Shown here: positions 1 through 12,145 of the stretch, in pieces
How positions within the stretch are numbered: the first letter of the stretch is position 1
Layout of the letters: each line of letters opens with the position of its first letter
Assembly: GCA_034620365.1 (NCBI GenBank)
Contig: JAQGEQ010000019.1
Span: forward strand, 86,583-150,582
Direction of reading: 5' to 3'
Origin: Pegea sp. RAD2-039
Taxonomy: Eukaryota > Chordata > Thaliacea > Salpida > Salpidae
Length of the DNA: 64,000 nucleotides
Notes under the pieces: generated by a model
Database searches by the model: none
Told to the model about the DNA's origin: nothing
Seen by the model: only the letters and a program-made list of their open reading frames with translations
Translations under genes and position numbers: made by a program

Positions 1-129
1 AAAAGAATTTAAACATTAATATGTATTCCATAGACATATAAATCAAAGTGGTTAAGCTTTATAGCTAAAATTTGTAATATAGTAATTGTTTCTCGGTAAA
101 ATTTTCATAAAAAAATCAACATCACTCAC

Positions 130-3100
130 GATGGTATAAAACCTAAAGGATTTGTTAGCGATGGTACCTTCGGTAAACAAGAAGCTGTTGTTAAAATCCA
201 TTCACTGTGAATTTCAGATTAGGTAAAAACCGAATTTATAATCCAATTAAATTATAGTTAAAAACCATTCACCAAATATATTTCAAAGAAATATTCTATC
301 TATGTAAAGTTAATAAAGTAAAAGATGCCACCGTAAAAAGATGCAAAACTGTTGAGCAAGTTTTTTAGGCACTTACGAACAGATGATGACGCCTGAGCAT
401 CTTGGGGAAGTATTACCAGCTATTCTGATAAGAACTTGCCAAGGTCGATCAGTATTAGCAGTAGCAAGTACTCCCCCTAAAATTAAAGCAAGGTTTGTAT
501 TGAAAATATCCTTGCTTATTTCAGCATTATTGAAGCTATCAAATATTGTTGTAAAAATCAATTAATGAATCCATACTTTAAAATTCGTAACTTTAAATTT
601 TTTCTAGAAGTTTTTAAAATGTTAAATCATTAAATAAAACACTAATTGAGATGGTTTGTAAATCATATAAACATAACACTTCTCAACAACAAGTATCTGA
701 CCGATAATTCGTTCTTGAATATTTGTTGTAGTAACCCCACAGGTCAATGATTCATAACAACTTAGAGAGTTTAAATTAGATGCACTTTTAGGATAAGCTG
801 AGAAAGAATTGAAAATATTTCAGTTAAATTTATCAAACTTTTTAATTTTGTTTTAATTAAGTATTTATATAAAATATAATTTTTTATTAAAAATTCAAAC
901 AGTTCTAGAACAACGACTTTTGTATAAATATTTTCTATAAAAATTGCAATTTAAGTATTTCTTAGTTTATAGCCTTTTTTGAAAAGAATTTAAATAAACA
1001 ATAAATAAAATAATTCTAAAAACTTCTCTGGACCTTACCTTTTAAGTAGCAAGCTTTAGATGAGATTCCAAACAAGGTTTTACTTTCATCCCAACAGCAG
1101 CCCAAAGAAGAACATTTTCTTTTCATTAAAATGTTGCTTATCTGATTCTGTTGGCCTCCAAATCCAGTCAATCCAGCAAACCCTCCACCGCCTCCACTGC
1201 CAAGCAACTGCTGCATAAGCGTGCTCTGAAGACTGCTTGATCCTCCTGTTAGAGATGAAAGACCGCCGCCTCCACTGCCAAGCAACTGCTGCATAAGCGT
1301 GCTCTGAAGACTGCTTGATCCTCCTGTTAGAGATGAAAGACCGCCACCTCCACTTCCAAGCAACTGCTGCATAAGCGTGCTCTGAAGACTGCTTGATCCT
1401 CCTGTTAGAGATGAAAGACCACCACCTCCACTTCCAAGCAACTGCTGCATAAGCGTGCTCTGAAGACTGCTTGATCCTCCTGTTAGAGATGAAAGACCGC
1501 CACCTCCACTTCCAAGCAACTGCTGCATAAGCGTGCTCTGAAGACTGCTTGATCCTCCTGTTAGAGATGAAAGACCGCCACCCAATCCAAGTAAGCTGCT
1601 CAAGCCTACAAAAGAAATATTTTCACAATTTGTGTCATTATTTCTATCTACATCAAAAACAAATTCGGTCAATTTTTTATAAGTTAAACTTATTCGAAGA
1701 CACGCGAACCTTGACGCACAGATGGAACTCCGGTTCTTGAGCCTATTACAGGAACTGAGTCATCAGTTGAACCTGTATTAGAGCTTTGATATGATTGGCC
1801 CACAGAAGAGCTGGATGCAAAAGATGAGGATGAGCTTTGAGGAGGAGAGAGGTTTCCTCTTCTTCCGAAGAAGGATGTTAAGCCGTAAATAGAGCTAAAT
1901 CCAGGACATGAGACTTTTTCCGAATCGGGGAGTGCGCAAGTTTCTAAGAAGGAAGAGTTAAAAAAGTTGGAATTTGAACTGTGAAGTCGTACTATAAGGG
2001 ATCTTATTAGCTTCTGCTGAGCTTGTAATCAAAGGACAGCGAAAGCAGAGGTTACCAGGAGCATATACACACCCCTAAAAGTGAAATTTACTAAATTTTT
2101 ATTATTTAGATACATTTAAACAACAAACTAGGTTTATGCATTCTTGTTCAGTTTGGATGTTGATGTTAGCCCCAACTTTGCAGTTGTATTTCTCTACATA
2201 TTCAATCCTTTTGTCCAGACACTGACTTAATGTAGAATCTGATATCAAACCTAAAGAAAGCCAAAAATAGAAAGATTTTAGAAAAATTGTCTTCAATCTC
2301 CAATTAGTTTCAATACCCAAATCGATTGGACCTTCAAATACAGGAGAAATATCGGAAGTATCGGAAGTACCTCCCAAACCAATAATTTCCTTGATACGAT
2401 CAAGAGCTCCATCTACAATGACAATTTCTCGCAAACTTAGATAGAAGACCTTTGTGGGTCACCTTGAAGAAGTAACGCAGGATTACTGAAGAGGTTTTGT
2501 AAGCAGCCACTAGTGAAGAATTGTAGCCGAGAGATTTTTGAAAGAGACCCCCCATCACTTTCCATCTTGCTCATCAAAAAGTTACAGAAGAAGGCGTTCG
2601 GTTTTCGAGGAGCAGAAGTAGGAATAAAACCTGAAAATTCATCTCACATGATGAGGTTTCATGTAAAGATCTAAACTTACTTGGTTCGATTCCTCCTACT
2701 ATTGTTGGCTCGGTCGGTTTCTGTTGTTTTTGAGATTGCAGAAGATTTAGTAGCAGTTGACTTTTTGAACTTCCTCCTAATAGTGAAGATAAGCCCGTAG
2801 AAGATCCCCCCAAAAGTGACGCTAATGAGTTAGTGGAGCTGGTAGAGCCCAAAAGCAAAGGTAAAAGGGCAGAATTACTATTTCCCCCTGGAAGAGAACT
2901 CATAGATCCTAAATTATTATTCCCCAATAAATTAGCAAAGGGATTTTGATTACTGGTGGAAAGGCTCGATAACAGATCTTGAGCAGCTGAAGGAGACGAG
3001 GTTCCAGTTATAAAATTGTTGACTCCAACTAAATTGCTTAGAAGGTTTGATGCTGTGGGCGATTTAGTTGTACTAGTTGAGCCCGATGCATAATTTGAAA

Positions 3101-4645
3101 GAATTAACTGTAAAAGAGGCATTTGTTGAAATTAACAAAATTATTGAAGTCAAGATCTTAGTAAGAAATCCAATTCACCTGAATATGTTCTTGAAGAACC
3201 TGATTGGCTACTTGAGGTGCAACAGTTGTTGATATTTCATCACATTTTCCCAGTGATTCTTCAAAAACTTCTTGAATCTATTAATTAAGGTTTAATTATT
3301 TAGTCAAGCTGAAAATTGATCACAAACCTCTTCTGGGACATCATCAGTTTGAGCAAAATAAGAACAGATCGCTGTTGTGATATTAACTCCAGTAGTATCT
3401 ACTATTGGTCGACTTCCACCCACAGGAGGCTTAACTGAAGCAGCGACATCTGTACCCAAGGCACCTGTACCGGGTTTCACCGTCAAAGCTTCAACATTAT
3501 CCACTTCCAGCCCCAACGAGTTCAAAAATTTGTTGAAAGTTTCTTTTTTCTTCTCGTCTATTGCTGTGAGTAGATTTGTGTGTTGAGATATTCAAATGGA
3601 AATTATATTCACTCATTTGTTGGGTGACAGCTGCTGTAGATTGGGCTAACAGATCGGGAGGAGGGGGTTGTGTGTTGGCTTGGTTAAAGATAGAACCAGA
3701 AGCTACAGTGTTACCAAAAACATCGGGTGTTGGTTGAAAGTTCAAAGAACCTAAAACAAAAATTCAAATAAACAAAATATTTTTACTTTATTTCTAATAC
3801 TTTGTTCTTTAATGGTTGTGGGAGCCGGAGTTGTTGTTGTTGTGACTCTTGGAACCGTTCTTCTTACTCCAAACAAATTCCAAAAATTTCTTCTTGGTGC
3901 CCTTGTTGCTGCTGTTGTTGTTGATTGGTTGTTTGTAGACTTAGTTGTTGGTCTGATACCAAAAATGTTCCAAAATTTCTTCATCTGTTTAACCGTTGAA
4001 ACGGTTTGAGGTTTTTGAGTTGAAGGTTTGGTTGTTTCGGGTGCTTGGGTGCTTTTTTCAACAAACCCTGCTCGATTTGAAAGTTTTTATTTGTCGAATG
4101 TATTCACCGCAAACCCAGAAATCAGATTTGTTGTAAACTTATATTATCAATTATTCGAAAGCAATTAGAAAAATTTGTATTTGGTTTTCAATTTATGAAT
4201 AGAGAAAATATTAATAAAAATTATTATAAGATAATTAAATACTTTAATCAATTTAAAGAATCATTTGCATAATCATTTTTAAAAGTCGTTGTTATTAATC
4301 GAATCATTAATAAATTTAACAAAAGAAATTTCAAACCTTGAAAACACCAAAGAACCCCTTCCAGCCTGTCGTCATAGCAACAGTTCAAACCTGTTGTAGC
4401 GTTGAATGTAGATTCACATCTAATATGTGAGATGCCTGGATATCCACATTCTCTTCTGTAAAACGGGTTTCCAATACATCTTTTGTTTTTAGTAGAATCT
4501 AAAATTGATTTCGTTTAAGAAGAAATCATCTTGAGAATTTTGTGACTCAACAAATTTATAAGATGTATAATTATTACTTACATGATTGGATAACTAAAAC
4601 AGCATTCATACAAATCAATATCAAAAAAATCAATTTTAAGAACAT
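130..4645 (-). CDS. Secreted trefoil / low-complexity / serine-protease-homologue mosaic protein (3' end outside window)
   Basis: Sixteen exons with phase-consistent GT/AG junctions: 4645-4582, 4498-4337, 4067-3801, 3750-3613, 3563-3328, 3277-3179, 3107-2681, 2630-2463, 2412-2317, 2250-2114, 2074-1993, 1943-1710, 1605-1039, 797-702, 476-377, 204-130. The phase stays open at 130, so more coding lies beyond the left edge; at least 982 residues. It starts with a signal peptide (MFLKLIFLILIC). Residues about 29-73 form a P-type trefoil (RECGYPG, NCCYDD, WCF). Thr/Pro- and Leu/Gly/Ser-rich stretches follow. A second trefoil-like Cys pattern is at about 560-610, and a third is split by the repeat block. 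The C-terminal part has a trypsin-type activation site (ERIIGG), PWQV, and WILTTASC where active enzymes have the His of the TAAHC motif; here it is Ser. Secretion and lack of catalysis are inferred. The exon model has not been tested against RNA. Confidence 0.72.
1187..1585 (-). repeat. Coding tandem repeat, 78-bp unit, five copies
   Basis: Inside the 567-nt exon of the trefoil/protease-homologue gene. The unit encodes 26 residues (GGGLSSLTGGSSSLQS then TLMQQLLGSG). The copies differ at only a few third positions (for example ccgcc, ccacc), so the array is young or homogenised. The reading frame is preserved through every copy. Confidence 0.95.
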
Positions 4646-4892
4646 CTTTTTTATATACTAAGCTTAAATTATATAAAAACAAGCTCTGAATAAAATTCAC
4701 AAATTTAATTCATTACAGAAATGTAAAAAAATTTTTGAAGTTTAGTTACATAAAACCAAAAATTTAAAGAAATGTCCGAAATAATCATTTCATAAAATAA
4801 ATTAAATCTTATCAAATAAAAAGATGTTCTTCAGTAATAAAATTCTGTACAGTAACCAGCTATTCCATCAAGGCTGATAATATTGTTATAAC

Positions 4893-5135
4893 CGGCATTA
4901 AAACCGATAAAATACAGTTGTAAGTGGCAAAGAAGAACGCGTAGTATCACCCGAGGCCGGTTTGACTGACCTCATAGATTCACGCTCAGCATAAAATTTA
5001 CAATCGACCAAAGATAATGACTGTTTTTGCTGAGAGATAAATTGTTGATAAAAATACTCTTTTAAATTAGTTGGTATCGTAATATAGCCATTAAAACGAA
5101 AGTTACTTAAATTAAAACACTCTTGTAAGTTTGTT
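4893..5135 (-). other. Orphan open frame of about 80 codons, unclassified
   Basis: An open minus-strand frame with no good start codon ends at TAA near 4893. It is GC-richer than its surroundings and includes VDCKFYAERESMRSVKPAS and DTTRSSLPLTT. I do not recognise the family. It lies just upstream of, and on the same strand as, the trefoil gene but outside its model. It may be an exon of another gene or a transposon relic. Confidence 0.25.
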
Positions 5136-7194
5136 CAAAAAAGCTTCGATTCTTTTAAGTTTCAATAAAATCAATTATCTAGTGTTTAAAGCAAGTTCAA
5201 AAACTAGAAAAGCAAATATAATTATTACTAGAAGTAATTAAATAGAAACAAGTAGCTCAAAGTGAAAACTTATTTCTTATAGCTGTTTTTAGCACACTTA
5301 AAGATTGATTTTTGCCTACAGGCTATACCTTGATGGTATATATTTTGTCTTTACGTAACTTTTATTCTAAGAATTTGCAACTTTACTTTGATAAAAAAGC
5401 AATTTTCTGATGCATCTTTCAACAACAGTATTTAATTTAATGCATTTTAAGATTTACTTTTAAGTCTTGACTTTAAATAAATTCTTTCTCCTGTTCTAAG
5501 CTTTGTAAGAAATAACCACATTTTTAAAATAAAGACAAGATTTTAAAGTTAAATGTTTCTACATTGGAAAAGAATGCATAAAAAATCTTTTAATCAAAAT
5601 CATAAAATTTGTAGATATTCTAAATCAACTGTTTCAAGTATAATTGTTCGAAATATTCAAATAATAATTCATTCAACAATTAAAAGCTAAAAGTTAACAG
5701 AAACCAATTAAAACATTAAACTTCAAAATTTAGTTTTCGCAGTTTATAGTTTTCAAGACTATTTTAAAGTTTTGAGATAGGATTTTGTTGAAATAAACCT
5801 TGAAACTTCTAAAGTATTTTTAAACAATAATAAAGTTTTAAAAAATCGAAAGATTATTTAATTTTGATCTTAAAAATATATTATGTTGCGAAAATTTGTT
5901 TAATGTTGTTTTAGAGATGTTATTTTAAAACATTTCAACGTTTTTAAAATTGGTTTTTGGGTTTTAAGAAATCCTCTTTTTTTAATGATGTGAAAATTTG
6001 AAGCTTGTCTTTAAAAAGATTTAGTTACAAACTTTGATAAATGTTATATAATATTTACGAATGATTTCCATATTTTTCTTTTGTTTCTGTAATCATTTAA
6101 CTTAGACATTTAGAATCTTTAGAGCAATCTTTTAAATCAAGTGGTTTAAATATTACTTAAAAACTTGATTCAATAATTGAAAATAAAAACATATAATTTA
6201 TTTTACAAATTTTCGTCAAAAGCCATTTTATTTCACGATAAATCAAAATCTTCTAACATTTCTATAAAGATATTTACGATGATTAAAATTGTGGTTATTT
6301 TGTAAATGGTTAAAACTGGAAATTGTGTAATTTGTTTTATAGAAATAATTTAACTTATAGAAGCTAACTCTCAGACAACTTTGCAACAAATTTTCATTAT
6401 AAAATGTCTTTCAATTGCTCCAAAGGAGTAAAGATAACCAAAAGTTTGCTGCGGTACAGTATAGTAATTAAAAGCTCAAATCTTGTTTTACCAACACACT
6501 TCTTTAATTTGTTTATCTATTACAAAAACAAAATAAATTCATAAACAGTTTTTCGTCATTTTTCATTTATTCAATTTATTTTGTAAATCATTTGATGTAA
6601 ACACTAGACCTTTACATAAATGTATATTTCTTCAAAAATTTCTAAATCGAATTAATTTATATTGATTAAAATAAAGACAGCTTTTATCAGTTGTAAGGCC
6701 TTAAATTTGTAGAGGAAAAGAGGTTATTTCTAAAAATATTACTTTATTTTGCTTCAATAACCACTGAAAAAATACTAGCTCTCGCCCAAGGCTTTTGTGA
6801 CGTATAAAAAGTTTTGAAAGATGTTTTGTTGAAATAACAAAAATCCGGATTAGTAATCTTAAACCTGGATAACAGGTCGAACTTCTAATTTTAGACTTGC
6901 TAGCAGCTTAGCTAGTTACTAGTTCTATTTAAGAATAGCTATAACAAATGCTGTAGGCTAAAAGTTGTCATTTTAAACTAGAATAATTAGAGTGACTTTT
7001 AAACCAGCAAACATCTTGTTTAAATGATTCTTCTTTAATCATTGATACCATAAAACGATTATGTAGAGCTTTAAATTGTAGTTATACAAATTTTACAATA
7101 GCAAGAAATGTATTTGTTTGTTATTCGTATAATCTAATATAAAATCGGAAAATGTTCTCTTATCTACTCTAAACAACAAAACAGCGTGACAAAC
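5136..7194. other. AT-rich intergenic DNA
   Basis: I see no coding signature, RNA gene or clear repeat in this stretch on either strand. Confidence 0.6.
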
Positions 7195-7745
7195 ACCAGA
7201 TAAAATGAAACCTTTACCAATCATACACGATATAGATTGCGAACCAACAAGAGAAAAACTCAGCAATGGGGTTCTCGAAAAGCATCAGGTAGAGATAGTA
7301 TACCACCTGACCTGATAAAACAATATCAAAATTACCTTCTGCCCCTTCTCCACGATATCTTAATCAAATGTTGAAGAAAGGACAGATTTCAGAAGATATG
7401 CGCGATGCAAAGATCATAATATTGTACAAAAATAAGGGCACTAGGTCCGACTGCAACAATCACAGAGTAACATCCTTGCTTAGCACTCGCTTGTGTGCTG
7501 CTTCTTCACCTACAAATATTAGCTGAAAAAATATATCTTAGGCTGTATATAATCTTGTCTATCTCGGCTCAAAAATAAAGTCATGAGCATCAATCGAAGC
7601 CGAAATCAATAATCGCATCGAAAAAGCATATGATACATTTGCACGGTTCACCTCCAGGATCTTCGGACAATCCAAAGCTATCAATTAAAACCAAGGCTGT
7701 CATCTATAGAGCCGTATGCTTGATGGACTTATTTTAGACAATATT
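7195..7745 (+). mobile_element. Decayed LINE reverse-transcriptase fragment (family C)
   Basis: Translated pieces in shifting frames read GRDSIPPDLIKQYQN, LLPLLHDIL, SEDMRDAKIIILYKNKG and TSLLS, which is the N-terminal part of a non-LTR reverse transcriptase. After a large internal loss comes INNRIEKAYDTFARFTSR and a C-terminal segment related to NPKLSIKTKATIYKV in the copy at 34.7 kb. The catalytic core is missing and stops are frequent, so the fragment is dead. Confidence 0.75.
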
Positions 7746-8579
7746 TTTAAGGACACATGTTTATAGAATATTTGTATAATTTATATATAATGACCCTCAA
7801 ATTTAAATCTACTAATTAAAATCTTTATCTTTCAACTACAGTAATTGAAATATAATTGTTTTAACTCAAACCAATATTATACATACAACTTATAGAGACA
7901 AACAATAAATAAAGTATTGTATAAATGATATAACATACATGAAAATTAATCGATTGAAAAATGAAGTTATAAGCAATGTTAAAAAATATTTATGCTACCT
8001 AATCTTTTGGTCTTTCAACAATTTTATTAAGTTTAATTATATGCTTTTTAATTGATGAAACCTAAACAAAATTATTTTTAAGAAAGAGAACATAAGAACC
8101 TTTAATATTTAAAAATAATAGATATCAAAAGTCTAATTTTGTAAACTCTACTTAAGATTACTACAAATAAAAGTTTTTCTATTTATAAAATTCAGTATTT
8201 ATCAAACATCAAAAAAGTTATACAAAAATTTGCAATTTTGGTATACTTTAGGTTGAAATATTTTTATTTTTTAAACCAACTATATCTTGTAAAAAAAGTA
8301 GAATTTTAGTTAAAATAGACTTCATAAAACCAAATAGTTATTGTGAATTGTTGATTTGATATTTACAAAAGTTTGATTGAAAATTTGGTGCCAGAAAAAA
8401 GCGCGACCAGAAGAGGGTTTTTAAAAATATGAAAGAAGTTCATTTTTAAAAGAATTGCCAATTTTTAAAGATAATTAAACATAATTTGAAATTTGCGTCG
8501 AGAAGAAGACTCTGAATCATAATTACCCATTCAAGAAGCTGTTAGTTCACTGAAAGTTGTTGATGATATTTTGAATTAC
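7746..8579. other. AT-rich intergenic DNA
   Basis: No gene seen. The right part (from about 8380) may be the degraded 3' end of the adjacent family B LINE. Confidence 0.5.
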
Positions 8580-10165
8580 CTTTGAGGGTGTATGATTTTA
8601 AAAAATCATTGACGTTAAGATGACAGAAACCATTAGAAATTTGAATAGTAGTACGAGGTCAAAACAAAGTCGTTGAGTTTACAAGGATTTTATATTAAGT
8701 TTACAGAGGCGGTCTTTGTATGAAGAGAAGGATGTGCCACACGATGGAAAGCTTTCCCAGTAAATAATCTTTAAATGGATTTAAGTTTAAATATCTTTTC
8801 AACGTGAGGACTTTATACGGAAGAGCTAAACTCTAACTTGGGGCGGATGTATGGCGACAAGTTTTGACAGTGTCCAAATATTTATGGTCTTAAAAGATTT
8901 AAGAACTTGGTATAAAGCTGATGAACAAATTCTGAAAAAATATTTCCTCTTTATATTAGCCCATTTTAATTATTGAGTCGTAAGATATAAAAATAACCAA
9001 GTTTTTAATTAACTGACATTGGTAAATTTGATTGTTGTTTACATAGATTCTTTTTACGACAGCTAGCTTGAGTTGCCTTGATTGAAGCCACAGGTTAGTT
9101 AATTCCCAAGAATATTGAAGATCAACTGAGTTACGACCAAGAAATTTGGCATCTTCGGCATAAAAGCATTAAACTTCAAGAACTCTGATAGTGATATAGA
9201 AAAGCCTGTAATGTCTTTTATATAAATATTGAAGAGAAGGAAACCAATACTGTTGCTTCGGAAAAACACCTGAATGAAAAGGTGAAGTAGATTTTTGAAG
9301 TGATGATGACTTGCTGCTGTCTTTCTTTAAAAAATTACTCACTCCCATGATTACGATGGGGTTAATATAAAACTGTCTGAGAGTTTTTACTAATATGGGA
9401 TGTGAAACTGAAAAGCTTTGTGAATATAGATGACATTAGTAGCTAGTTTATTTGATGAAGAATACAGCCACTAGTGGAGAGGACAACAGTTGATCACAGG
9501 AGGATCTTTGAGGAAGGAATCCAAATTGATATTAGGAAAAAAATTATGTAGATAATTTAAAAACTTCTGTGAAATGATCAATCTGACGATACTACAGAGG
9601 CTGCTAGTGAGAGAAATTGGTCGGTAGCTTATTTCTAGCTCCTTTTTGTGGGCTGATAGATTGATGGAAGTCTTCTATTGGGTATGTACATAAGTAAAAA
9701 GCAAGAACTAAATACACGTAATCTAGGATTAATAGTTAGTTTGTCTTTTATATTTTGGACCGCAGTGAAGATGTCAAGATCAGCTGTAAAAAATATCAAT
9801 AAAATCTGACTTCTTTACTTTAAAATAATATTTCTAGATTCGTGATCTTTGATGAAGACCGTTTGAAAGCTTAGGTTAAAATCTTCAGCTTTCTCAAGAT
9901 CACTGATTTAAAATTTTTTATCTCCATAAACAAAGAGTTGTATGAATGATCTGGATTTTAATTTAGAGTCGTAGGTGGGAGAGAAAGGAGGATTGACTTT
10001 AAAAATAGCAGTTTGTTAAGTCCTGGGATATTACAGAATAAGAGATCTAAAATGTGACCTTTTGAATGAGTGGGTTCATACATTGAGTTAGAAAACTTGT
10101 AGTTGTAAAATACGTGACACAAAACTCCGAATTTAAAACCCGAGTTGGAGCCTCGTAGGGAGTTC
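8580..10165 (-). mobile_element. Degenerate LINE (family B), endonuclease to reverse-transcriptase C-terminus
   Basis: Read from right to left on the minus strand, the non-LTR order is kept. There is an endonuclease end (MYEPTHSKGHILDLLFCN near 10080), the reverse-transcriptase start (YRPISLTSSLCSI near 9640), motif A remnants (SFSVSHPILVKTLRQ near 9390), a YADD box decayed to YAED (near 9160) and a thumb-region end (YIRPKLEFSSSV, then a stop where Trp is expected, near 8840). Many frameshifts and stops make it a pseudo-element. A shorter relative lies at 50.3 kb. Confidence 0.75.
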
Positions 10166-10330
10166 TTCAATGTAACTCAGTGTCGTTATGGCAGCTCCTG
10201 CGACGCCAGCCGTAACTGCATTAGTCCGCCTGTTCTACTGAACCCTGCTTCATAGGCAACAATTTAATCTCTATAATTTCTGCCTTGGCATATATGTGCA
10301 TGACAGTTCTTGGGCGAACCAGGCCCAGAA
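10166..10330 (-). pseudogene. Broken copy of a small QGR-YR-VAY sequence
   Basis: The minus strand reads KNCHAHICQGRNYRD, a stop, then IVAYEAGF. This aligns with the intact 39-residue frame at 36771-36652 (KNGHNVSQGRYYRGPVVAY). The DNA match covers about 45 bp at roughly 80% by eye. Function unknown. The premature stop and the LINE beside it suggest a dead, dispersed copy. Confidence 0.4.
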
Positions 10331-10858
10331 AATTAGGACTGAATAACTATGCAGATATCAGGTAGCATAGATCTATTTTGAGATATTGAAGGAAAGAATA
10401 CATCGAAACTTAAACTATTTTTGAAAAATGCAAACGAATCTAATTTTGTATAAACTTGATTAACTTTTAAGACACTTTTATAAAGAGAAAACCACTTTCA
10501 TTGGTGCCATTAGTTTAATGATATCATAACTAAGGAGATGGACCAGTGGGTTGAAAGCTTTATCAGATAGCTAGAACTCAGTTCGGAACAATATGTTGGT
10601 TTCGCTGGGGTCAAGGTAATAGAACACAAAGTCTATTTTATTTGCCATAGATCTGATAATAAAAGATTTTAGATCTTAATTTCTTTTATAGTGAATTTGA
10701 TAAAGTCTCTGATTATCTTCAAAAGTTGTTTTATGAGAATAAATTGAAATATAAAAAGTTGAAAAATCCTCAAAAAAATGAACACCTTCTTTTTCTAAAT
10801 TTATTCAATTCATGATTTAATTAGCTTATAAAACACAATTTGCAGATAATCAGAAAGA
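10331..10858. other. Intergenic DNA with no gene seen
   Basis: Probably includes the 3' UTR of the TOMM7 gene just to the right; I could not pick a polyadenylation signal with confidence. Confidence 0.4.
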
Positions 10859-12145
10859 TTAGACGCCCCATAGTATGCTAGAAAATGAATAAAACATTTT
10901 TAGTATCAACTTTAAAAATGGTTTTAATTAAATAATTATTTATAAATGATAAGTTTGGAACAAAACCACGAAAATAGAAAATCAGAAAACTATATCCAAA
11001 TTAGGTAAGTAGAAAAATGTAGTCTAATATAAAAAAAAACTTACGACAAAATACTCGGGTCAGGCATACCGGGATCAGCACCCTGGCGAAGTCCTTCAAA
11101 ATATATATTAAAAAATTAGTTGAAAATTGATTTTTTTAAGATTCTACTTTCTACAATTTGATTTTAAAAAGATTATGAATAATATTTATTCACTGTATAT
11201 CATTTACTGATATATTATAATATAAAATTGTTGTTTATAAATGATATATCATTTTTGGCTATATCTTATAACAATAGCAATCATAAAAGAAATTTGAAAA
11301 AACTTATAAGTATAATTTAAAATATATATAATATTATATTTTGAAATATAATTTATTAATGATAAATTAATGTCATGTGTATATCTTTTTCTTTTTATAT
11401 TTCTAAGTTAATAGATATTATTTGTGAGAATGTGTTTTAGTGGGAGGAGTTCTCTTCTGGCACCCTCCTTTGCATTTATTGAAATAAATAGATATCATTT
11501 TGAGAGTAATGTAAAAGTAAGATATCTTAAAAGATTATAAAGGTAATGAAAATGTGTTTAATCAATACACTTTACATAATTATAAAAATATTAAACAATA
11601 TAAGCTACTCAGCAATTATAAAAAATAGCAATTGTAAATATGTGCAAACAATAAAATTTCTATTTATTTTAAATATAGAAATACATTAAACAAATTTAAT
11701 CAAACTTATTCAAAAACTTAGTCTAAGTTTCTCTAAATAAAGATAATTATAAATAAAACAATTATATCATAGATAAATTCATCATATAGAATTTCAAATT
11801 TCTAATGAATGTTTGTCAAAGCTAAAAATGAAAATTATTTAAGGTCAAATTAAAGACCTAACAAATTGAAGGTATATAAAATTAATAAACTTATTTCCTA
11901 AAATAGTGAAATTTTACAAAAAACAAAAATTTTAGATAAGATATAAATATTAATTTAAATATAACTAACTTTCGCTAAAATATTTCACTTTTAGACTATC
12001 ATTTTATTGTGTAAGCCAAGAGATTATTTACATAAACACAATATATAAATGTTAATTTACCTAAATATATAATAAATGGAACCCATCCAAACCGAAACGA
12101 AGCACGTAAAATATTTAGATACCAAAAATTACTTTTATCAGCCAT
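10859..12145 (-). CDS. TOMM7: Mitochondrial import receptor subunit TOM7 homologue
   Basis: Three exons, 12145-12061, 11093-11045 and 10877-10859, join in phase into 50 codons plus TAA. The protein has the TOM7 core: a single membrane segment (RFGWVPFIIYLG), the near-invariant RQGADPGMPDPSILS and a short ILWGV tail. In the family this tail-anchored outer-membrane subunit tunes assembly of the TOM complex; the length is close to the usual 54-60. Exon 1 starts at the only upstream ATG (MADKSNFWYL). Intron 1 is long (967 nt) and contains a LINE 3' tail. Intron 2 is 167 nt. The exons are too short to stand out as open frames, but the motif is diagnostic. Confidence 0.92.
11385..11500 (+). mobile_element. 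LINE family A 3' tail fragment
   Basis: It shares gtgagaatgtgt, then gttctcttctggcaccctcc and an AT-rich AAATAAATAG end with the tails at 13.74 kb, 47.0 kb (minus) and the SINE at 46.4 kb. It lies in TOMM7 intron 1, antisense to the gene. Confidence 0.8.

Noticed and set aside
383-565. 60-codon plus-strand frame
   Set aside because: Antisense to the protease-homologue exon 476-377, which carries the RIIGG and PWQV motifs in phase.
1187-1585. CRISPR-like array
   Set aside because: The 78-bp units are contiguous coding repeats with no unique spacers, in a eukaryotic gene.
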